Of a stretch of DNA of 7,617 nt, positions 1 through 7,284 are shown one piece after another (positions within the stretch are counted from its first letter, which is position 1; each line of letters starts with the position of its first letter). Position numbers and translations under genes: made by a program. Under the pieces are notes generated by a model, which saw only the letters and a list, made by a program, of their open reading frames with translations, was not told the origin of the DNA and searched no databases. Source of the DNA: Nitrospira sp. (GTDB taxonomy: Bacteria; Nitrospirota; Nitrospiria; Nitrospirales; Nitrospiraceae); NCBI GenBank assembly GCA_016873525.1, contig VGXD01000094.1, forward strand, positions 1-7,617, given 5' to 3'.

Positions 1-289
1 CGACCACGTTATCCTGGTGCAGGCGAAAGAAAATCGTCCCCAGCAGCACCAGGGCGAAGAGGGAGGTGAACCCGAAGAACAGCATCCGGAACCCGTTGCT
101 GCTTGAAGCCAGGATGCCGAAGGCAGCCCCCGGGTTTCTGATGTAGGTGAGGCTGAAGCAGTTCGCGATCACGGGGATGGACTCGTGCAGGCGCATGGTC
201 TGCATGATGTGCGCCTTGCTCACCTGATCCAGAATGATCGTCCCGAGACTGATCAGCGCCAGGATGACGTAGCGGCCTCGCCCCTTCAC
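1..289 (-). CDS. lspA: Signal peptidase II (lipoprotein signal peptidase), 3' end outside window
   Basis: This inner-membrane aspartic protease removes signal peptides from diacylated prolipoproteins. The first 96 codons are visible. Translation gives a hydrophobic helix at about residues 7-20, then the family's D-Q-x-x-K motif (D21, Q22, K25), the conserved N-P-G-A-A-F-G motif at 52-58, and a second membrane helix at about 69-88. The two catalytic aspartates of LspA lie further downstream and are outside the window, so activity cannot be judged. The start is GTG at 289-287, overlapping the ileS TGA as GTGA. A GAGG Shine-Dalgarno (300-297) sits 7 nt upstream, inside the ileS end. ileS-lspA is a very common bacterial gene pair, which supports both the identity and translational coupling. 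Families with similar membrane topology lack this motif pair, so the call is firm despite the truncation. Confidence 0.93.
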   Translation of the reverse strand, partial: MKGRGRYVILALISLGTIILDQVSKAHIMQTMRLHESIPVIANCFSLTYIRNPGAAFGILASSSNGFRMLFFGFTSLFALVLLGTIFFRLHQDNVV

Positions 290-3108
290 CGGACCGCCTC
301 GACGCAGCGATCGCAGAGCGTAGGGTGCTCGGCACAGGCGCCCACCGAGGCCCGATAGTTCCAGCAGCGCTCGCACTTCGCATGTTCGGATTTTGCGACC
401 GTCACCGCCAGGCCCTCGTTCGGATCTTCCCCCTGGCTCACCGACACTTGCGAGACGATGAACAGCGTCGGCAGGTCGGCTTCATACGGTCTGAGGAAAT
501 CGTACCGTTCTCGGCCGGCACGCAGCCGGACATGGGCCTCCAGCGAGGAGCCGATCACCTTGTCACGCCGTTGCGCCTCCAAGGCTCCCTGCACGACCGT
601 GCGGATTTCAACCAGCCGCTCCCACCGTTGCGCCAACTCCGCATTAGTCCATTGGGGAACAGGCTCAGGAAATGAGGCCAGGTGCACGCTGGGCCTGTCG
701 GTCGTTCCCTGGGCGGACGCCGGCAAGACCCGCCAGATTTCCTCTGCCGTGAAGCTCAGCACCGGCGCCATCAGCTTCGTGAGCGTCACCAGAATATCGT
801 ACAACACCGTCTGGGAGCCGCGCCGCAGCGGGGCATCCCGGCGGAAGGTGTAGAGCCGGTCCTTCAGAATATCCAGATACACGGCGCTCAGGTCCACGGA
901 ACAGAAATTGTTCAGCGCGTGGAAGATGGCATGGAACTCGAACTCGTCATAGGCTTTTCTGACGCGCGGGATCAACTCACCCAATCGCATCAGAGCCCAG
1001 CGGTCCAATTCGGGCAACCGCTCGAACGGCACCCGATGCAGGGCCGGGTCGAAGTCGTAGAGGTTGCTCAGCAGGAAGCGGCAGGTATTGCGAATCTTCC
1101 GGTAGGCCTCGACGAGCTGGCCTAAAATTTCCGGCGAGATGCGGAGGTCTTCCCGGTAGTCCTGGGCCGAGACCCACAGACGCAGGATTTCCGCGCCGGA
1201 CTGTTTGATCACGTCCTGCGGCGCCACCACGTTGCCGGCCGACTTGGACATCTTCTTGCCCGCCCCATCCACGACGAAACCATGGGTGAGGACGGCCTTG
1301 TAGGGCGCCTTGTTCTCCGTGGTCACGGACGTGAGCAAGGCGCTGTGGAACCAGCCTCGGTGCTGGTCCGAGCCTTCCAGATAGAGGTCGGCCGGCCACC
1401 ACCGCCTTGGCTTGAGCACCGCCGCATGGCTGACGCCGGACTCGAACCAGACATCCAGAATGTCGCGTTCCTTCTCGAACGCTTGCCCGCCGCACTGGCG
1501 GCAAGCCGTCCCGGAGGGCACCAACTCGGCAGCCGGTTTCTGGAACCACACGTCCGCGCCCTCTTTGGCCACCAGACCAGCCACATGCTCGATCACCGTC
1601 GCGTCGGCCAGCACCGCCTTGCAGCCCGTGCAGGCAAACCCTGGAATCGGCACGCCCCAGACCCGTTGGCGGGACAAACACCAATCCGGACGGTTCAGGA
1701 TCATGCCGTGAATCCGATCCCGGCCCCAAGGCGGAATCCACCCTTTGTTTTCAGCAATCTGATCGATAGCGGCAAGCGCTTTCTGACGCAGGTCGTTCTT
1801 CTCCATCGAGACAAACCACTGCTCGGTCGCCCGAAAGATGACCGGCTGCTTGCAGCGCCAGCAATGGGGGTAGGAATGGGAAACCTTGCCGTCCCCCAGC
1901 AGGACGCCGAGCGATTTTAATTTCTCGATGACGGCAGGATTGGCCTTCAAGACCTGTTGCCCGGCAAAGTCCGGCACGGCGGCGGTGAACCGCCCGGCGC
2001 CATCGACCGGCGCGACGATTTCCAAGCGCGCGCCCGGCGTCGCCGAAGCGTTGTGCTGCATCACCAGCACATAGTCTTCCTGGCCATGTCCCGGCGCGAT
2101 GTGCACGCAGCCGGTTCCCTGCTCCAAGGTCACAAAGTCTCCAAGGAGAATGGGTGACAAGCCGGTCGTCAGGGGACGCTTGGTTTCCAGCCCTTCAAAC
2201 CCCTGGCTGCCCTTGCGAGACCCCAACACCTCGTAACCGGTCAGCCCACAGGCCTTGGCCACGCCATCCACCAACTGTCGCGCGATCACCAAGGCTTCGG
2301 TCCCGACTTTCACGAAGGCATAGTCGATGTCCGGGTGCAGGCAGACCCCTTGGTTGGCTGGAAGGGTCCAGGGCGTCGTCGTCCAGATCACGACCGAAAC
2401 CTTCGTCACGTCGCCGGGGAACGACAGCCCAAGGGATTGGCCCAAGATGTTCGGCGGACCGACGAGGGGAAATTTCACATAGATGGACGGCGAGGTATGG
2501 TCTTCATATTCAACTTCGGCCTCGGCCAGGGCGGTCTGGTCCACGGTGCACCAGAGAACCGGCTTGAGGCCCTTGTAGACCCCGCCCCGTTCCACGAACT
2601 TCCCGAACTCGCGCAGGATCGCGGCTTCATAGGCCGGGTCCATGGTGAGATAGGGATGGTCCCAGTCCCCCAAGACGCCCAGGCGACGGAACTCGTCCCG
2701 CTGGAGCTTGTAATATTTCTCCGCATAGTCGCGGCAGAGCCGGCGGATCGCGGGGCTGTCCAAATCTTTCTTCTTGTCGCCCAACTCCTTTAAGACCTGA
2801 TGTTCGATCGGCAACCCGTGGCAATCCCAGCCCGGCACATAGGGCACCCGGTAGCCCGACATGGTTTTGGACTTGACGATGATGTCTTTCAGGATTTTAT
2901 TGAGGGCGTGGCCGATGTGGATGCGGCCGTTGGCGTAAGGCGGGCCGTCGTGCAGGACATAGAGCGGCCGATCCTTCCCCGCTTCCTGAATCCGCGCATA
3001 GAGCCGCTCCTGCTCCCACCAGGCAAGCATCTCCGGCTCCCGCTGAGGCAAGTTGGCCTTCATCGGAAAATCGGTGCGGGGCAAATTCAGCGTCGCCTTG
3101 TAATCCAT
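286..3108 (-). CDS. ileS: Isoleucyl-tRNA synthetase, bacterial zinc-finger type
   Basis: This cytoplasmic class I aminoacyl-tRNA synthetase charges tRNA-Ile and edits misactivated valine. From ATG 3108 it is 940 aa, the usual bacterial length. In order: an N-terminus like that of other bacterial IleRS (DYKATLNLP), HIGH at 64-67, the CP1 editing domain with WTTTPWTLP (about 242-250) and GTGCVHIAPGHG (331-342) followed by a conserved Asp at 345, W-C-L-S-R-Q-R-V-W-G (476-485), KMSKS at 619-623, an anticodon-binding helical domain, and a C-terminal zinc finger with Cys912, 915, 932 and 935. All catalytic signatures are intact. The frame is also open to ATG 3117 and GTG 3126. None of the three starts has a strong Shine-Dalgarno, and I prefer 3108 because family members begin right before D-Y-K. 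It is followed by lspA with a 4-base overlap and preceded by nadA. No T-box leader is visible upstream. Confidence 0.98.
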   Translation of the reverse strand: MDYKATLNLPRTDFPMKANLPQREPEMLAWWEQERLYARIQEAGKDRPLYVLHDGPPYANGRIHIGHALNKILKDIIVKSKTMSGYRVPYVPGWDCHGLPIEHQVLKELGDKKKDLDSPAIRRLCRDYAEKYYKLQRDEFRRLGVLGDWDHPYLTMDPAYEAAILREFGKFVERGGVYKGLKPVLWCTVDQTALAEAEVEYEDHTSPSIYVKFPLVGPPNILGQSLGLSFPGDVTKVSVVIWTTTPWTLPANQGVCLHPDIDYAFVKVGTEALVIARQLVDGVAKACGLTGYEVLGSRKGSQGFEGLETKRPLTTGLSPILLGDFVTLEQGTGCVHIAPGHGQEDYVLVMQHNASATPGARLEIVAPVDGAGRFTAAVPDFAGQQVLKANPAVIEKLKSLGVLLGDGKVSHSYPHCWRCKQPVIFRATEQWFVSMEKNDLRQKALAAIDQIAENKGWIPPWGRDRIHGMILNRPDWCLSRQRVWGVPIPGFACTGCKAVLADATVIEHVAGLVAKEGADVWFQKPAAELVPSGTACRQCGGQAFEKERDILDVWFESGVSHAAVLKPRRWWPADLYLEGSDQHRGWFHSALLTSVTTENKAPYKAVLTHGFVVDGAGKKMSKSAGNVVAPQDVIKQSGAEILRLWVSAQDYREDLRISPEILGQLVEAYRKIRNTCRFLLSNLYDFDPALHRVPFERLPELDRWALMRLGELIPRVRKAYDEFEFHAIFHALNNFCSVDLSAVYLDILKDRLYTFRRDAPLRRGSQTVLYDILVTLTKLMAPVLSFTAEEIWRVLPASAQGTTDRPSVHLASFPEPVPQWTNAELAQRWERLVEIRTVVQGALEAQRRDKVIGSSLEAHVRLRAGRERYDFLRPYEADLPTLFIVSQVSVSQGEDPNEGLAVTVAKSEHAKCERCWNYRASVGACAEHPTLCDRCVEAVR

Positions 3109-3132
3109 GGTCCCCATGAAACTCACGCCACC

Positions 3133-3236
3133 CTAAGGCAAGGGGGCGGGGTGGTTCCGACTGCGCGCGTCCGCCGAGCACCTTCTGAGCGTGCGCGGTG
3201 CGCGAGCACGGGAATCCTCCCGCCCCCTTAGCCTAC
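3133..3236. repeat. Long GC-rich inverted repeat between nadA and ileS
   Basis: The left arm GGCAAGGGGGCGGG (3137-3150) is the reverse complement of the right arm CCCGCCCCCTTAGCC (3219-3233) apart from one missing base. The 68-base loop is itself GC-rich and can form smaller hairpins (for example CGTGC/GCACG around 3190-3210). It fills nearly the whole nadA-ileS gap. No T-tract follows on either strand, so it is not a standard Rho-independent terminator. It could stabilise a nadA transcript end, attenuate read-through into ileS, or be a REP-like element. Its role is not known. Confidence 0.7.
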
Positions 3237-3240
3237 GCCC

Positions 3241-4344
3241 TCAACTCACCGCCATCATACGATCCAAGGCAATTTTGGCCCAGGCTTTGTCATCCTCCGG
3301 CACGACGATGTGATTGACGACGCGCCCTTCAGCCAGGTTTTCCATCGCCCAGCAAAGGTGGGGCGCATCGATGCGGAACATGGTGGCGCATTGGCAGACG
3401 GTGGAGGAGAGGAACAACACCCGCTTGTCCGGATGGTCGCGCTTCAGCCGGTTGACCAAGTTCAACTCCGTCCCGACGGCCCAGGCCGTGTCGGCCGGCG
3501 CCGCGCTCACCGTCTTGATGATGAACTCCGTCGAGCCGACGAGGTCCGCCCGGTTCACGACCTCCTCGTGACATTCCGGATGCACGATGACCGTGACGTC
3601 CCGATGCCGTCGGCGGAAGTACTCGACGTGAGCTGGCTGAAACATCTGGTGCACGCTGCAATGCCCCTTCCAAAGGATCAACGTGGCCTTGCGGATCGCC
3701 TCCGCGCTGTGGCCGCCGTTGGGCATGAAGGGGTCCCAGACGATCATCTGCTCGCGCGGGAGCCCCATCTTGTTGGCCGTATTGCGGCCCAGGTGCTCGT
3801 CGGGGAAAAACAGGATCTTCTCGCGACGCGCCCAGGCCCACTTCATCACCGCCCAGGCATTGGACGACGTGCAGGTGATGCCCCCGTGTTCGCCGCAGAA
3901 GGCCTTGAGCACCGCCGCCGAATTGACGTAGACCACCGGCGTGACCGTCTCCTCGACGGGCAGCGCACGCCCCAACGATTCCCAACACTGGTCCACCTGT
4001 TCGATGGCCGCCATGTCCGCCATGGAACAGCCTGCGGCCAGATCCGGCAGGATCACGGTCTGTTGCGAGCGGCTCAAGATGTCGGCCGTCTCGGCCATAA
4101 AGTGGACGCCGCAGAACACGATGGAGGGGCGTTCGGAGCGCTCCGCCGCCAACTTGGCGAGCATCAAGGAATCCCCCCGGAAGTCCGCATGCTCGATCAC
4201 TTCGTCGCGTTGGTAATTGTGGCCCAAGACCATCACGCGATCGCCCAGCGCCCGCTTGGCCGCAGCCGTGCGTTCGAAGAGTTCCTGGGGGGACAACGTT
4301 TGATAGTCCGACAACGGGAGCGGTATGGAAACAAGGGATTTCAC
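3241..4344 (-). CDS. nadA: Quinolinate synthase
   Basis: This cytoplasmic [4Fe-4S] enzyme condenses iminoaspartate with dihydroxyacetone phosphate to quinolinate in de novo NAD synthesis. The 367 aa match the longer, Bacillus-like NadA class in length. Motifs seen: GHNYQRDEV at 41-49, PDLAAGCSMAD (100-110) with cluster ligand Cys106, the WKGHCSVHQMF stretch (225-235) with Cys229, HPECHEEV (255-262), GTE (291-293), and LSSTVCQCATM (312-322) with the third ligand most likely Cys319. The three cysteines fall close to the positions known for the Bacillus enzyme. The start is GTG at 4344-4342, chosen because AGAGGGG (plus-strand 4350-4356) lies 5 nt upstream and no better start follows. nadB and nadC are not in the window. 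The gene is divergent from the thiC operon and upstream of ileS on the same strand. Confidence 0.97.
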   Translation of the reverse strand: MKSLVSIPLPLSDYQTLSPQELFERTAAAKRALGDRVMVLGHNYQRDEVIEHADFRGDSLMLAKLAAERSERPSIVFCGVHFMAETADILSRSQQTVILPDLAAGCSMADMAAIEQVDQCWESLGRALPVEETVTPVVYVNSAAVLKAFCGEHGGITCTSSNAWAVMKWAWARREKILFFPDEHLGRNTANKMGLPREQMIVWDPFMPNGGHSAEAIRKATLILWKGHCSVHQMFQPAHVEYFRRRHRDVTVIVHPECHEEVVNRADLVGSTEFIIKTVSAAPADTAWAVGTELNLVNRLKRDHPDKRVLFLSSTVCQCATMFRIDAPHLCWAMENLAEGRVVNHIVVPEDDKAWAKIALDRMMAVS

Positions 4345-4573
4345 TGCGTCCCCTCTTTATTCGATGGTGTAAAACGTGTCCAACCGGCCGTTTCGCCTAG
4401 GCTTGGATCGCCGGGCCGGCTCACGCGGCCTCATCAGGACTCTCATTCTACCTAGCTCGCCACGGACAATCAACGGCCTGCCGGCCGTGGAGCCGATGCG
4501 GATCGCGCAGCTTCATCCGGCCGCCGGCCTTCAGGCAGACCTTCAGAGAGACAGGGCCGAGTAGGGCCAAAGG

Positions 4574-4588
4574 CCGGTTGACAACCGG
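4574..4588. repeat. Perfect 15-bp palindrome over the thiC -35 element
   Basis: CCGGTT (4574-4579), a 3-base centre GAC, and AACCGG (4583-4588) form a perfect inverted repeat. The TTGACA of the proposed thiC promoter lies across its centre. A dyad in this place could be an operator for a dimeric repressor, but in CCGG-rich DNA it may also be chance; another CCGG follows at 4594-4597. Confidence 0.6.
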
Positions 4589-4607
4589 AAAAACCGGGGT
4601 GTACGAT
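4578..4607 (+). promoter_or_regulatory. Probable sigma70 promoter of the thiC operon
   Basis: A perfect -35 hexamer TTGACA (4578-4583) is followed after 18 bases by TACGAT (4602-4607), a 4-of-6 match to the -10 consensus. Transcription would begin around 4613-4616, just at the 5' edge of the TPP riboswitch, exactly where the start of a riboswitch-controlled mRNA is expected. Position and the perfect -35 support the call. The -10 is only fair. Confidence 0.68.
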
Positions 4608-4613
4608 CACCAC

Positions 4614-4698
4614 CATAGCTAGGGGAGCCTCAAGGCTGAGAGTCCGACCGGACGACCCTCAGAACCTGACCTGGATAATACCAGCGTAGGGAAGCGGC
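4614..4698 (+). promoter_or_regulatory. TPP riboswitch (THI element)
   Basis: This mRNA aptamer binds thiamine pyrophosphate and turns down the thiamine genes. The conserved core is complete. P2 pairs AGGG (4621-4624) with CCCT (4656-4659). P3 is a minimal AGCC/GGCT stem with a TCAA loop (4626-4637). The invariant GCTGAGA pyrimidine-binding segment is at 4635-4641. An extra P3a hairpin pairs GTCC (4642-4645) with GGAC (4650-4653). ACCTGA is at 4664-4669. P4/P5 lies in CTGGATAATACCAGCGTAGGG (4671-4691; CTGG pairs with CCAG), carrying the pyrophosphate-binding region. P1 appears short: GCT (4618-4620) with AGC (4693-4695). It lies between the thiC promoter and an intrinsic terminator, so control is most likely at transcription elongation. 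Confidence 0.97.
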
Positions 4699-4724
4699 AA
4701 CGGGCGTTCTCGCACGACGACTCC

Positions 4725-4755
4725 AGCCGCACCCTCCCCCGGTGCGGCTTTTTTT
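4725..4755 (+). terminator. Rho-independent terminator, expression platform of the TPP riboswitch
   Basis: AGCCGCACC (4725-4733), a 7-base loop, and GGTGCGGCT (4741-4749) form a perfect 9-bp stem followed by seven T's (4749-4755). It lies 27 bases after the aptamer and about 120 bases before thiC. GCGGC at the aptamer's 3' edge (4694-4698) is complementary to GCCGC of the terminator's left arm (4726-4730). Pairing between them in the TPP-free state would break the terminator, giving a plausible antiterminator. The terminator is seen directly; the switch mechanism is inferred. Confidence 0.93.
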
Positions 4756-4769
4756 ATTGACCAGAGCTA

Positions 4770-4834
4770 TCAGCCGTCAGCCGCTTCCGGCGCTGTCGGC
4801 GGCGCTGTCGGATTGTTCCGGAGCTGAGAGCTGA
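4770..4834. repeat. Imperfect inverted repeat of TCAGC/GCTGA units in the thiC leader
   Basis: TCAGC-CG-TCAGC (4770-4781) faces GCTGA-GA-GCTGA (4823-4834). Both pentamer pairs are complementary and the inner CCGG (4787-4790 and 4818-4821) extends the pairing. Upstream GAGCTA and downstream GAACGCTGAG look like further degenerate copies of the same units. The element lies between the terminator and the thiC ribosome binding site. Such short-period repeats resemble those seen beside small four-helix-bundle gene cassettes, so it may be a relic; see the findings. Confidence 0.6.
4788..4811 (+). repeat. 12-bp exact tandem duplication
   Basis: CGGCGCTGTCGG occurs at 4788-4799 and again immediately at 4800-4811, with no mismatch. 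It forms most of the loop of the surrounding TCAGC/GCTGA inverted repeat. It may be a recent slippage duplication; no function is evident. Confidence 0.85.
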
Positions 4835-4859
4835 ACGCTGAGAACTTCCGCGAAAAGAA

Positions 4860-4866
4860 GAAAGGA
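4860..4866 (+). promoter_or_regulatory. Ribosome binding site of thiC
   Basis: GAAAGGA lies 8 bases before the ATG at 4875 and fixes that start. It is outside the riboswitch terminator, so the riboswitch is unlikely to act by hiding it. Confidence 0.8.
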
Positions 4867-4874
4867 CCTCCGAT

Positions 4875-6800
<1,926 letters not shown>

Positions 6801-6805
6801 GCCTG

Positions 6806-6837
6806 AATGTTCAATGACCAATGTTCAATTTTCAATG
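6806..6837 (+). repeat. Left TTCAATG-type repeat of the four-helix-bundle cassette
   Basis: AATGTTCAAT occurs twice (6806-6815 and 6820-6829), followed by TTCAATG (6831-6837). CAATGTTCAATTTT (6819-6832) is an exact inverted copy of 7230-7243 on the other side of the gene. It begins 5 bases after the thiC stop codon and is far more AT-rich than thiC. Confidence 0.88.
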
Positions 6838-6852
6838 GAATCAAGACCTCGC

Positions 6853-7284
6853 ATGAACGATGAGTGGAAGCCAAATACTCTGAAGCCGAACGTCGTGTGC
6901 GATAAAAGCTATGCGTTCGCTCTTCAAATCATCGAGTTAGCTCGCCTCCTTCGGAAACAAGGCGATTATGAGCTGGCCTCTCAAGTTCTCCGAGCGGGCA
7001 CAAGTATTGGAGCAAATATTGAGGAAGCGCAATCCGGAGTCAGCCGAGCTGACTTCGCTGCCAAAATTGGCATCGCCTCAAAAGAAGCGCGTGAGACGCA
7101 CTATTGGCTCCGCTTGATTCGGGATGCGCGCTTGCTCCCTCACGATGAAGTTGCTCCACGCATTCACGAAGTGAGCGAATTGCTTCGCCTGCTGACCGCT
7201 ATTGTCAGACGCGTTCAAGTCCGAACTCAAAAATTGAACATTGAAAATTCATCATTGAAAATTAGGAAGGTTCCCCATGTCTAA
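6853..7284 (+). CDS. Four-helix-bundle protein, 23S rRNA-intervening-sequence (IVP/S23) family
   Basis: This small soluble helical protein has 143 aa from ATG 6853. It shows the family's typical order: a first helix at about 17-35 (SYAFALQIIELARLLRKQ), a polar turn, then the hallmark S-I-G-A-N-I-E-E-A (51-59), FAAKIGIASKEARETHYWL (68-86), and a fourth helix at about 97-124. Members occur inside 23S rRNA genes or as orphan genes, and a related fold is the Avd protein of diversity-generating retroelements. The family's cellular role is unclear. The open frame extends up to ATG 6814, but those extra residues are encoded by the flanking repeat, and no start has a clear Shine-Dalgarno. Residues 126-136 are encoded by the right repeat, and the stop overlaps the thi4 start. 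GC content is visibly lower than in thiC. The gene looks acquired, and a thiamine role is not implied. Confidence 0.87.
   Translation: MNDEWKPNTLKPNVVCDKSYAFALQIIELARLLRKQGDYELASQVLRAGTSIGANIEEAQSGVSRADFAAKIGIASKEARETHYWLRLIRDARLLPHDEVAPRIHEVSELLRLLTAIVRRVQVRTQKLNIENSSLKIRKVPHV
7230..7263 (+). repeat. Right TTCAATG-type repeat (inverted) of the cassette
   Basis: AAAATTGAACATTG (7230-7243) is the exact reverse complement of 6819-6832. ATTGAAAATT occurs twice (7240-7249 and 7254-7263), the inverted form of the AATTTTCAAT in the left repeat. It ends directly at the thi4 ribosome binding site. On this side the repeat is read as protein, forming the tail of the four-helix-bundle ORF. Confidence 0.88.
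7264..7270 (+). promoter_or_regulatory. Ribosome binding site of thi4
   Basis: AGGAAGG is a strong Shine-Dalgarno 6 bases before the ATG at 7277 and decides that start. It lies inside the end of the four-helix-bundle ORF, so ribosomes finishing that ORF (stop 7282-7284) pass over it and could re-initiate on thi4. Confidence 0.9.

Larger units (their letters stand above)
4345..4874. other. Divergent intergenic regulatory region, nadA / thiC
   Basis: This 530-base stretch separates divergent nadA and thiC. Its right half (from 4574) contains the thiC promoter, TPP riboswitch, terminator and leader, listed separately. The left part (4345-4573) holds the nadA Shine-Dalgarno (4350-4356, minus strand) and GC-rich sequence with several short GGCC/CCGG inverted repeats (for example around 4473-4490 and 4517-4532). 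I see no convincing gene there. A 62-codon frame at 4376-4564 lacks a ribosome binding site and recognisable content. No clear sigma70 promoter for nadA was found, although one must lie in this interval. Confidence 0.8.

Noticed and set aside
9..383. 124-codon minus-strand frame over the lspA/ileS junction
   Set aside because: It is an out-of-frame reading. The true frame, starting at GTG 289, gives clear LspA motifs and overlaps the ileS stop.
3127..3240. T-box or other leader RNA for ileS
   Set aside because: No T-box consensus, specifier stem or terminator with a T-run is present; only the GC-rich inverted repeat is seen.
4355..4383. Possible nadA promoter on the minus strand (TTGGAC, 17-base gap, ATAAAG)
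   Set aside because: Both hexamers are weak, and transcription would start at or inside the Shine-Dalgarno, leaving no usable leader.
3310..4455. 381-codon plus-strand frame across nadA
   Set aside because: It is antisense to nadA, His/Arg/Asp-rich without motifs, and is explained by GC codon bias.
4376..4564. Small plus-strand ORF upstream of the thiC promoter
   Set aside because: It has no Shine-Dalgarno and no recognisable content, and it ends just before the promoter. It is most likely a chance frame in the intergenic region.
6814..7284. Diversity-generating retroelement suggested by the Avd-like fold
   Set aside because: No reverse transcriptase, template/variable repeat pair or target gene is seen. 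The S-I-G-A-N-I-E-E-A motif fits the orphan IVP/S23 group, and the flanking repeats are simple AT-rich units.
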